Below are positions 1 to 4,009 of a stretch of 5,045 bases of DNA, piece by piece. Each line of letters opens with the position of its first letter. The first letter of the stretch is position 1. The stretch comes from Chloroflexota bacterium (GTDB lineage Bacteria; Chloroflexota; Anaerolineae; Anaerolineales; Villigracilaceae), in the NCBI GenBank assembly GCA_021812905.1, contig JAKAMM010000151.1, forward strand, positions 1 through 5,045, written 5' to 3'. The notes beneath the pieces were generated by a model, which searched no databases, was not told the DNA's origin, and saw only the letters and a program-made list of their open reading frames with translations. A program made the position numbers and the translations under genes.

Positions 1-56
1 CAGAGCGTCTTTTGTTTCTTGTAGCAAAAGTGTTCTTTTTATCATTTACTGATCTT

Positions 57-104
57 ACCACGAAAATCCCGTATCAAGTGCGGGATTTTCGTGGTGTTTT
101 GTTG
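57..104 (+). terminator. Strong hairpin terminator near left edge
   Basis: Positions 58-71 (ccacgaaaatcccg) and 81-94 (cgggattttcgtgg) form a perfect 14-bp stem. An A-T pair at 57/95 extends it, and the loop is 9 bases. A T-rich tract (tgttttgtt) follows on the plus strand, so the better reading is termination of a plus-strand transcript arriving from left of the window. The minus-strand flank has no clear T run. No gene ending just upstream can be identified in the 56 bases available. Confidence 0.7.
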
Positions 105-144
105 CTGCACACGATCGCTTCAATGGTACTGGCAGGCACAGGTG

Positions 145-158
145 TGAGCTTGTCGAAG
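145..158 (-). repeat. CTTCGACAAGCTCA-type dispersed repeat
   Basis: Read on the minus strand, this is CTTCGACAAGCTCA. It matches 13 of the 14 bases at 2341-2354 (CTTCGACAAGATCA) and shares the CTTCGACA core with 2076-2083 and 2108-2115. Such elements are, from memory, very common between genes in many environmental bacterial genomes. Their role is not known to me. Confidence 0.45.
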
Positions 159-241
159 GGCGCCCGGCGAAAATTGAACCGTATCCAGGGCATGACTACT
201 ACGCGTTGACCTTTCCCCACCGCTCCGCCATTTTCTTCATA

Positions 242-278
242 ATGATGAAAGAAACCGGAGAATTTTCTCTCCGAGTTT
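242..278 (-). terminator. Terminator after the YgiT-type antitoxin gene
   Basis: On the minus strand, shortly after the TAA stop at 286-288, the arms at 268-273 and 256-261 (CGGAGA/TCTCCG, 6-base loop) pair. AAAC/GTTT (275-278 with 252-255) extends the stem to 10 pairs with one bulged base. The tract GTTTCTTTC follows. This fits an intrinsic terminator ending the minus-strand TA cluster. Confidence 0.55.
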
Positions 279-285
279 TCGCTTC

Positions 286-522
286 TTACGCGGGCATGTA
301 CGCGGTTACTTCCACTTGCCTGTGACGCTGACGGGCATCATTGACGGTTTTTTCAAGGCGTTCGGCGGTTTCATCTGCAATCCAGTCCGCGCCGCATTGG
401 TCACAGACCAGGGCAGGCACATTGCGGACGACAACCACGCCGAAACCGAGGTCAACGGTAAAGGTGGTTGTGCCTTGCGTTTTTGTCCCGCCGCAAACCG
501 GGCAAAGGTTTTTTGATTTCAC
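286..522 (-). CDS. YgiT-type zinc-finger antitoxin (MqsA N-domain-like)
   Basis: This is a 78-residue protein of the YgiT-type zinc-finger family, which resembles the N-terminal metal-binding domain of MqsA and is usually the antitoxin partner of a DUF4258 toxin. Two CxxC knuckles are visible, Cys7/Cys10 (CPVC) and Cys40/Cys43 (CDQC), separated by a beta-rich stretch, with the typical VPALVCDQCGADW context. There is no C-terminal helix-turn-helix, so it would bind its partner rather than DNA by itself. The start is GTG at 520-522. It overlaps the TGA of the upstream DUF4258 reading frame (519-521) by 4 bases (GTGA), and a good ribosome site, GGAGG at 528-532, lies 5 bases before it. The last toxin codons therefore carry the antitoxin's ribosome site. 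The partner gene upstream is broken, so this is probably an orphan antitoxin still able to be translated from its own site. The family call is confident; the activity is inferred. Confidence 0.85.
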   Translation of the reverse strand: MKSKNLCPVCGGTKTQGTTTFTVDLGFGVVVVRNVPALVCDQCGADWIADETAERLEKTVNDARQRHRQVEVTAYMPA

Positions 523-842
523 GGTTTCCTCCGGGTTCGAAAATCAGACTCGAATACCTCCAAACTTGGCTCTTAGGCGGTAATGACGGCAACTTCTCCA
601 TCGGGTTCAATGGACAAGATAACGTGAATGGGGCGTTTCTTCTCCCAGCCGAGCAACAATTCTGTTGGAGTTGGACGGTCAGTGGACTAATCTTCGATGA
701 CTTCGCCGTTTGACGCGGCGTCCAAAATCATATTGCGACTCATTCCACGCTCCAACATGCGCTCGAGGGCATGTCTGCGCCAGATAATCTTTCTGTGGTT
801 AATTGACCGGCGAATTTTGATGGAATCGAATGGTTCGGTCAC
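519..842 (-). pseudogene. DUF4258 toxin gene with two in-frame stop codons
   Basis: The minus-strand frame from GTG at 840-842 to TGA at 519-521 covers 107 codons and reads as a complete DUF4258 protein, the usual toxin partner of YgiT-type zinc-finger antitoxins. The N-terminal half has the family signature HRKIIWRRHALERMLERGMS (residues 16-35), then EVIED (47-51). Codon 52 is TAG (687-689). The frame resumes with the family-like RPTPTELLLGW and RPIHVILSIE. Codon 90 is TAA (573-575), after VITA. It then ends EPSLEVFESDFRTRRKP, also typical. From memory of the family, both stops sit where a tyrosine is usual (VIEDYPDD and VITVYEPD). There is no frameshift or deletion. Other genes in the window use TAA and TAG as ordinary terminators, so a recently inactivated gene is the simplest reading. 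An in-frame TAA lies four codons before the GTG, so no longer start exists. Confidence 0.8.
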
Positions 843-848
843 GGTTTG

Positions 849-856
849 ATTTTACC
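849..856 (-). promoter_or_regulatory. Possible leaderless promoter (-10) of the DUF4258/YgiT pair
   Basis: On the minus strand GGTAAAAT ends exactly 6 bases before the GTG start at 840-842. No ribosome site lies between. TAAAAT is a good -10 hexamer, and transcription would begin at or next to the start codon. A weak -35 candidate (TCGCGA, 874-879) lies 19 bases upstream. The same octamer at the same distance precedes the MNT gene at 1960. Confidence 0.4.
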
Positions 857-875
857 AGATGGTGAGCGATGGATC

Positions 876-924
876 GCGAAGGGAGTCCGCGCGGCTTCGC
901 CAGTCAGGATGCTTCGCGAAAAGC
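876..924. repeat. Inverted repeats between hicA and the DUF4258 pseudogene
   Basis: GCGAAG (876-881) pairs with CTTCGC (895-900), and TTCGCGAA (913-920) is a perfect 8-bp palindrome, so GCGAA/TTCGC words recur within 50 bases. The whole gap 843-1001 has no gene I can recognise. The element could be a short palindromic repeat, a transcript end for hicA or simple coincidence; no T tract marks it as a terminator. Confidence 0.3.
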
Positions 925-1001
925 GGTTAGGCGTTGGAAACCAGTTTACTGTAATTCAATTTTCTTTTCCCCGGGCGTCCCTTACACAGACGAGGTTAAT
1001 C

Positions 1002-1229
1002 TCAGAGCAACTTTTCGAACTGTTCTATTGTTAGATCGGCATCCCTCAAGATGCTTTTCAAAACCTTGGGGTGCAGGATTTTCCCTGCATGATAAGGGAC
1101 AGTTACCCGCCTCCCCTCTTGGTTCTTGTAAATTTTATGGCTGCCACTCTGCCGAGCCAGGGAAAACCCAGCATGTTCCAAAACCTTGATGACCTCCGCC
1201 GCTGTAACTCGAGACAGCCTCTGGCTCAT
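1002..1229 (-). CDS. hicA: HicA-type mRNA interferase toxin
   Basis: This 75-residue protein is of the HicA (YcfA) family, small toxins with a double-stranded-RNA-binding fold that cut mRNA and tmRNA when their HicB partner is lost. The family pattern is complete. An N-terminal helix ends in LEHAGF (17-22), then QSGSHKIY (27-34) carries the expected catalytic His31, then the strand RRVTVPYH (40-47). The C-terminal part is KILHPKVLKSILRDADLTIEQF, the usual segment that binds next to the RNA site. Length is normal for the family. The ATG at 1227-1229 overlaps the hicB TGA (1226-1228) in ATGA, so translation is probably coupled. An 18-bp perfect palindrome begins 4 bases before the start and could hide its ribosome site (GGAAG). 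No mutation is visible, so this is the one toxin in the window that looks functional. Confidence 0.92.
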   Translation of the reverse strand: MSQRLSRVTAAEVIKVLEHAGFSLARQSGSHKIYKNQEGRRVTVPYHAGKILHPKVLKSILRDADLTIEQFEKLL

Positions 1230-1450
1230 ACCGTCACTTCCATGGAAGTGAGGCTGATTAATCCAATCTGGGGAACTTCTTCCCCGCTCTCAAGGCGATC
1301 GGACACGTGCAGTTGGATGGCATCCTGAATGTTCGCAAGCGCTTCCTCATACGTGCCTCCCTGAGAATAGCACCCCTGCAGTTCGGGGCAGAAGACAAAG
1401 TATCCTTCCGAATCCCGTTCGAGCACCACAGAAAAGCGATAGTTTTTCAT
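1226..1450 (-). CDS. hicB: HicB-type antitoxin (single-domain form)
   Basis: This 74-residue HicB-family antitoxin would neutralise the HicA encoded directly downstream. It matches the partial RNase H-like HicB domain: KNYRFSVVLERDSEGYFVFCPELQGCYSQGGTYEEALANIQDAI (2-45), with the characteristic Y-F-x-x-P-E-L-x-G-C-x-S-Q-G-x-T-x-E-E-A core. The rest is a short tail with EEVPQIG. There is no C-terminal ribbon-helix-helix or helix-turn-helix, unlike longer HicB proteins, so autoregulation through its own DNA-binding domain is not expected. The ATG at 1448-1450 has a purine-rich ribosome site (GAGAG) about 8 bases upstream, and a plausible promoter lies at 1484-1512. Gene order hicB-hicA is the reverse of E. 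coli hicAB but is common elsewhere. The gene looks intact. Confidence 0.9.
   Translation of the reverse strand: MKNYRFSVVLERDSEGYFVFCPELQGCYSQGGTYEEALANIQDAIQLHVSDRLESGEEVPQIGLISLTSMEVTV
1234..1251. promoter_or_regulatory. 18-bp perfect palindrome just before the hicA start
   Basis: TCACTTCCATGGAAGTGA is identical to its reverse complement. It lies inside the last codons of hicB (LTSMEVT) and ends 4 bases before the hicA ATG. As RNA it folds into a 7-bp stem with a CATG loop, whose 3' arm contains the GGAAG that would serve as the hicA ribosome site. As DNA it could be an operator. Either role is inference. Confidence 0.45.
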
Positions 1451-1483
1451 GTTGATCTCTCTTTCCCATCGAAATTTGGTTTT

Positions 1484-1512
1484 ACAATACCCTGGATAGT
1501 TTCCGAAGACAA
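1484..1512 (-). promoter_or_regulatory. Candidate hicBA promoter
   Basis: On the minus strand TTGTCT (1507-1512) and TATTGT (1484-1489) are separated by exactly 17 bases; each matches the sigma70 consensus at 4 of 6 positions. A start site near 1476 would leave a leader of about 26 bases with the GAGAG ribosome site. The elements lie inside the 3' part of the hepT remnant frame. Confidence 0.4.
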
Positions 1513-1562
1513 TGTGTCTCTTGTTTGGTGGGTATAGCGCAAAACTGTCGGGGCAAGCTCAA

Positions 1563-1580
1563 GCCGCCGTCCTCGGCGGC
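1563..1580. repeat. GC-rich hairpin at the hepT truncation point
   Basis: GCCGCCG (1563-1569), TCCT, CGGCGGC (1574-1580) is a perfect 7-bp all-GC inverted repeat with a 4-base loop. There is no T tract, so it is not an obvious terminator. Part of it encodes the HEPN-like EAAED. The loss of HEPN similarity begins inside it, so it may mark a recombination or deletion junction. Confidence 0.45.
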
Positions 1581-1627
1581 CTCAATAGCATCAATGGGTT
1601 TATCCAGCAGTTTGCGAGTATGTTCCT

Positions 1628-1960
1628 TCATGCAGGAACTCCATCCACGCGGATATTACGAAGTAATGACGTATCGCTCTCCTTCCATTGTATTTCCTTT
1701 ATAATCACACGACTAATGCTAATACCATAGTTCAGGGATAATCCACTGACCAATTCACCTGTGCGATCAATTTCCTTCCCATAACTCTGATAATTTTTAA
1801 GTACAATCATCACATCAATATCCGAATCAGACTGCGCCTCCCCGCGCGCGTAAGACCCATACAAGTAGACGGCCTTCAACCTGTCCCCATAAATGTGGAC
1901 AAGACCTTCCTTCAACTCCTTCATCAGTTTCCTGATACGCAGTGGCACTTTCCTGTTCAT
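1628..1960 (-). CDS. mntA: MNT-domain nucleotidyltransferase antitoxin
   Basis: This 110-residue protein of the minimal nucleotidyltransferase (MNT) family is the antitoxin half of MNT/HEPN modules; studied MntA proteins silence HepT by adding AMP to it. The nucleotidyltransferase signature is clear: YGSYARGEAQSDSDID, with GSYARG at 35-40 and the two metal-binding aspartates Asp47 and Asp49. The C-terminal SLLRNIRVDGVPA is also typical (family: LxRNIRxEG). The segment LNYGISISRVI (76-86), where I would look for the third acidic residue, contains none, so catalysis is uncertain. Length is normal. The gene is transcribed on the minus strand, probably without a leader, because GGTAAAAT lies 6 bases before the ATG. 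Its stop overlaps the start of the truncated hepT, leaving it an orphan antitoxin beside a dead toxin. Confidence 0.85.
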   Translation of the reverse strand: MNRKVPLRIRKLMKELKEGLVHIYGDRLKAVYLYGSYARGEAQSDSDIDVMIVLKNYQSYGKEIDRTGELVSGLSLNYGISISRVIIKEIQWKESDTSLLRNIRVDGVPA

Positions 1961-1966
1961 GCCCTT

Positions 1967-1996
1967 ATTTTACCTTTTTTCCATCCCGCGTCGCAA
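1967..1996 (-). promoter_or_regulatory. Promoter of the MNT gene, probably leaderless
   Basis: On the minus strand TTGCGA (1991-1996) and TAAAAT (1967-1972) are 18 bases apart. TAAAAT is followed by only 6 bases (AAGGGC) before the ATG at 1958-1960, so transcription should start at or beside the A of the start codon. The AAGGG is too close to the ATG to be a normal ribosome site. Confidence 0.5.
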
Positions 1997-2073
1997 ACAT
2001 CCCTCCCGCCAAAAGACACTGACCTCGCCCATCCCCCCCTACACTCTAACAACGCGTAGTCCCGGGCCGCCAT

Positions 2074-2115
2074 CCCTTCGACACTCCCTTTGGTCACAGG
2101 GCAGGCCCTTCGACA
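2074..2115 (+). repeat. Paired CCCTTCGACA elements
   Basis: CCCTTCGACA occurs twice, at 2074-2083 and 2106-2115, 32 bases apart. The sequence between them ends in cagggcagg. The layout recalls the dispersed CCCTTCGACAAGCTCAGGGCAGG type of intergenic repeat, and the same core recurs at 145-158 (minus) and 2341-2355. This is direct sequence similarity; its meaning is unknown. Confidence 0.45.
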
Positions 2116-2183
2116 TTAATTCCCGATGCTGAGCAGTCTGCGCGAGTGCGCCGCGCCTTTCTGGTGGGCTGCGCTAAAAGTTT

Positions 2184-2313
2184 GTGAGTCTCTTTTTCCA
2201 GAGCAGGAAACTCACCACTGGGTTCACACGTGTGCCTGCACTCCTTCGTCCCTTCGCCGTAGTGCAGGCAGAGAACACTGAGAAAAAGCGTTAAAAATCT
2301 GCGTGCCTCAGTG
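2184..2313. repeat. Cluster of inverted repeats
   Basis: There are four structures in 130 bases. GTGAGT/ACTCAC (2184-2189, 2210-2215) has CTCT/AGAG nested inside (2190-2193, 2200-2203). CACACGTGTG is a 10-bp palindrome (2225-2234). TGCCTGCACT/AGTGCAGGCA (2233-2242, 2261-2270) is a perfect 10-bp stem with an 18-base loop. CACTGAG/CTCAGTG (2276-2282, 2307-2313) is a perfect 7-bp stem with a 24-base loop. They could be relics of palindromic repeats or parts of a structured RNA. Confidence 0.45.
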
Positions 2314-2340
2314 GTTTGCTCTTTGGGGATATCTACAACA

Positions 2341-2355
2341 CTTCGACAAGATCAG
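2341..2355 (+). repeat. CTTCGACAAGATCAG repeat copy
   Basis: Plus-strand copy of the element found on the minus strand at 145-158, with one base different over 14 (A for C after CTTCGACAAG). Confidence 0.4.
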
Positions 2356-2394
2356 TCCAAGCCTTTGGGTGCTCCCGTCTCCCGTTCTGGTTTA

Positions 2395-2457
2395 GTAATC
2401 GGTAAACAGTGATCAGTAGGCAGTAATCAGAAATCAGTGACCAGTTACTGGCAACTG
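2395..2457 (+). repeat. Degenerate 7-bp tandem repeat (GTAATCA-like)
   Basis: The stretch divides into nine heptamers in strict register: GTAATCG, GTAAACA, GTGATCA, GTAGGCA, GTAATCA, GAAATCA, GTGACCA, GTTACTG, GCAACTG. The consensus is GTAATCA (TGATTAC on the other strand), and register fades after 2457. Intergenic heptamer arrays of this look are familiar to me from Anaerolineae-like and cyanobacterial genomes. The array ends 28 bases before the tRNA. Confidence 0.7.
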
Positions 2458-2485
2458 AGCGCTGGCCACTCATTTCTGAAAGGAC

Positions 2486-2558
2486 GGGCTCGTGGCGCAG
2501 TGGTTAGCGCAGGCGACTCATAATCGCTTGGTCGCTGGTTCGAATCCAGCCGGGCCCA
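2486..2558 (+). tRNA. tRNA with CAT anticodon, probably tRNA-Ile2
   Basis: The complete 73-base cloverleaf folds by eye. The acceptor stem is GGGCTCG/CGGGCCC (one G-T pair) and the D stem is GCGC/GCGC. The anticodon stem GGCGA/TCGCT (one G-T pair) carries loop CTCATAA with anticodon CAT at 2519-2521. The T arm is GCTGG-TTCGAAT-CCAGC and the discriminator is A2558. The 3' CCA is not encoded. CAT can mean initiator Met, elongator Met or Ile2. Initiator is excluded because position 1-72 is paired and the anticodon stem lacks three G-C pairs. The segment from the anticodon arm through the first half of the T arm is, from memory, essentially that of E. coli ileX. I therefore call tRNA-Ile2, whose C34 would be changed to lysidine by TilS to read AUA. 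It converges on the polysaccharide operon and shares its terminator. Confidence 0.88.
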
Positions 2559-2564
2559 TATATT

Positions 2565-2600
2565 CTAAAACTCCTCGACAAAAGCAGGGAAGTTTTTTAG
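2565..2600. terminator. Shared terminator of tRNA and polysaccharide operon
   Basis: AAAACT (2567-2572) pairs with AGTTTT (2591-2596). CCT (2573-2575) pairs with AGG (2586-2588) after a 2-base bulge, leaving a 10-base loop. The plus strand has a run of six T (2593-2598) straight after the tRNA. The minus strand also ends in GTTTTAG and overlaps the TAA (2597-2599) of the glycosylphosphotransferase gene, so it could serve both convergent units. Confidence 0.5.
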
Positions 2601-4006
2601 TATGCGCCTTTGCCGCGTATCACGATCCAGGCAGTCTGTATCAGGATGTTGATATCGAGCCAGATGGAATAGTTTTGTATGTAGTAGAGATCGTCTTCTG
2701 TGTTCAGGTGCATGGGTTTGTCGCTGCGGCCATGGATCTGCCACCAACCCGTCAAGCCTTGTGGGACAGCGAAACGCTTACGCTGCCAGGGCTGGTACTT
2801 TTCGACCAGGGAGGGCAGCTCAGGGCGGGGACCAACCAGACTCATTGATCCACGCATGATATTCAAGAGCTGCGGCAATTCGTCCAGGCTGAGCCGCCGC
2901 AGAATTTGACCCATACGGGTGATGCGGGGATCATTTTTTTGCTTGTGAATGACATTCCCATTCTTGTCCATTGTTACCACTTGTGCCCGAAGCTCCTCGG
3001 CGTTTTTCACCATTGTGCGGAACTTGTACATCATGAACTGCCGCCCATTGGCTCCAACTCGTTTTTGCTTGAAGAAAATGGGGGCGCCATCGTCAAGCCA
3101 GATCAATATGGTTATGACGATCATCAAGGGCAGAGCCGGGATAAGCATGAAACCAGCGACGATAAGATCAAAAATGCGTTTGATCAACCGCTGGCTTTCG
3201 GTCAGAGCCGGAGCCCGCAGGTCAAGCATGGGAATGTCAAGAAAATCCTCCACTTTCGCATGATGCAAAGCGAATTGAAAATAATCGGGGACCACCCAGA
3301 CCTTGACAGGCAGATCCTGCATGTCAATTATCAATTGACTGACCCGCAGATACGCACGGGTTGGCAGGGCGATGATCACATCTGTAACCTTCTCTTTTCT
3401 TATTACTGTTCGAGCCTCATCCACCACGCCCAAAATTTCCGGGTTGCTTTTCCTTTTCTCAGGATCATCATCAAGAAACCCGACAAAATTGATATGCAAG
3501 TGACCATGCCGCTTGACCCGCGACCTGATCTCAAAGCCCAGGGGGCCGGCGCCAACGATGAGCACATATTGAAGGTAGCCCAGGGACACGTTTCTCCTCG
3601 AATACAGAAAACGGGCCAGTACTCTCCACAGCAGGAAAGCCACATAGGTGCAAAACGAGAAGGAAAGAAACAAGATTCGGGACATCTCTCGAAACGATAA
3701 ATACAGAATGCCCGCCAGGGTAATGCTTGCCAAAGCGGCGCTGAAAGTCAGACTGGTAAATTCATCCACAACGCGCAGATTTTTTTGACCGTCATAAACA
3801 TTAAAGAACGCCATGATACTAACCCACAGAATTGAAAATGAAATATAAATGGATATGGGCAATGACTGAGGGTAATTAAGAGCCTGGATAAAGCTGGCAT
3901 TCATCAGCGGCCGAACCTGTCCCACGCCCCACAACACGAGCGCAACGGTCAAGCCATCAATGATCATGGAGAAGATCGCAAAATTCAACGAAAAGCGTTT
4001 TAGCAT
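2597..4006 (-). CDS. Polyprenyl-phosphate glycosylphosphotransferase (WcaJ/WbaP type)
   Basis: This 469-residue membrane enzyme moves a sugar-1-phosphate (often glucose or galactose) from a nucleotide sugar to undecaprenyl phosphate. It is the first step of exopolysaccharide, capsule or O-antigen repeat-unit assembly on the cytoplasmic face of the membrane. In order it shows about four N-terminal membrane segments (roughly 11-31, 48-69, 84-105, 108-129) and a soluble Rossmann-like CoA-binding-type domain with VGAGPLG (151-157). The catalytic bacterial sugar transferase domain starts at KRIFD (276-280). Next come a hydrophobic re-entrant helix (281-304), FKQKRVG (312-318), YKFRTM (327-332), LDELPQ (374-379) with the Asp375-Glu376 catalytic pair, VGPRPE (391-396) and GLTGWWQI (417-424). 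Length matches E. coli WcaJ. The ATG lies 3 bases after the upstream stop, with AAGGA as ribosome site inside the preceding gene's end. All key motifs are present; the sugar cannot be told from the sequence. Confidence 0.95.
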   Translation of the reverse strand: MLKRFSLNFAIFSMIIDGLTVALVLWGVGQVRPLMNASFIQALNYPQSLPISIYISFSILWVSIMAFFNVYDGQKNLRVVDEFTSLTFSAALASITLAGILYLSFREMSRILFLSFSFCTYVAFLLWRVLARFLYSRRNVSLGYLQYVLIVGAGPLGFEIRSRVKRHGHLHINFVGFLDDDPEKRKSNPEILGVVDEARTVIRKEKVTDVIIALPTRAYLRVSQLIIDMQDLPVKVWVVPDYFQFALHHAKVEDFLDIPMLDLRAPALTESQRLIKRIFDLIVAGFMLIPALPLMIVITILIWLDDGAPIFFKQKRVGANGRQFMMYKFRTMVKNAEELRAQVVTMDKNGNVIHKQKNDPRITRMGQILRRLSLDELPQLLNIMRGSMSLVGPRPELPSLVEKYQPWQRKRFAVPQGLTGWWQIHGRSDKPMHLNTEDDLYYIQNYSIWLDINILIQTAWIVIRGKGAY

Positions 4007-4009
4007 GCT

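Larger units (their letters stand above)
1..249. other. Stretch without a convincing gene
   Basis: Apart from the hairpin at 57-95 and a CTTCGACAAGCTCA-type element on the minus strand at 145-158, I see nothing I can support here. The plus-strand frame open from position 12 runs straight through the terminator hairpin and has no family resemblance. A minus-strand frame open over about 60-250 also lacks any recognisable motif. The region separates the last TA antitoxin gene from whatever lies left of the window. Confidence 0.5.
1482..1631 (-). pseudogene. hepT: Truncated HEPN-domain toxin gene (hepT remnant)
   Basis: The ATG at 1629-1631 overlaps the TGA of the MNT gene (1628-1630) in ATGA and has GGAG 7 bases upstream, exactly where the HEPN partner of an MNT antitoxin should begin. 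The first residues, MKEHTRKLLDKPIDAIEAAED, look like the first helix of HEPN toxins. After residue ~21 the similarity stops. The frame runs on for 28 unrelated residues to a TAA at 1482-1484, 49 residues in all, where I would expect roughly 110-140. The RX4-6H catalytic motif of HEPN RNases lies in the lost part, so no toxin activity is possible. None of the three forward frames restores HEPN-like sequence, which points to a deletion or replacement rather than a frameshift. The break coincides with a GC-rich hairpin (1563-1580) and is followed by the hicBA promoter region. Confidence 0.65.
1997..2485. other. Gene-free repeat-rich spacer before the tRNA
   Basis: No frame here has a recognisable protein. 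The spacer holds CTTCGACA-type elements (2074-2115 and 2341-2355), inverted repeats (2184-2313) and a heptamer tandem repeat (2395-2457). The left part (about 1997-2070) is C-rich on the plus strand without further structure that I can see. No clear tRNA promoter could be picked out. Confidence 0.55.

Noticed and set aside
12..209. 65-codon plus-strand open frame
   Set aside because: It runs through the perfect terminator hairpin and the CTTCGACAAG-type repeat and has no family resemblance.
519..842. Reassigned code in which TAA and TAG both mean Tyr
   Set aside because: The GT4-like and GT26 genes end in TAG, and the YgiT and glycosylphosphotransferase genes end in TAA at normal protein lengths, so both are ordinary stops here.
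1447..1580. A 44-codon minus-strand frame whose TGA overlaps the hicB ATG
   Set aside because: It has no start codon, a length easily reached by chance and no recognisable protein; the overlap is probably coincidence.
286..1960. A new multi-gene defence system made of all the left-hand genes
   Set aside because: Each gene belongs to a known TA family with its own partner, and two toxins are broken, so a heap of separate modules explains the data better.
2395..2457. CRISPR-like array
   Set aside because: The units are 7 bases with no spacers and no cas genes nearby; this is a simple degenerate tandem repeat.
2486..2558. Initiator or elongator tRNA-Met
   Set aside because: Base pair 1-72 is G-C and the anticodon stem lacks the three G-C pairs of initiators. 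The anticodon and T arms resemble Ile2 rather than elongator Met.
2906..3700. 264-codon plus-strand open frame
   Set aside because: It lies wholly opposite the glycosylphosphotransferase gene, whose protein has every family motif. The plus-strand translation is rich in His, Gln and Asp with no domain pattern.
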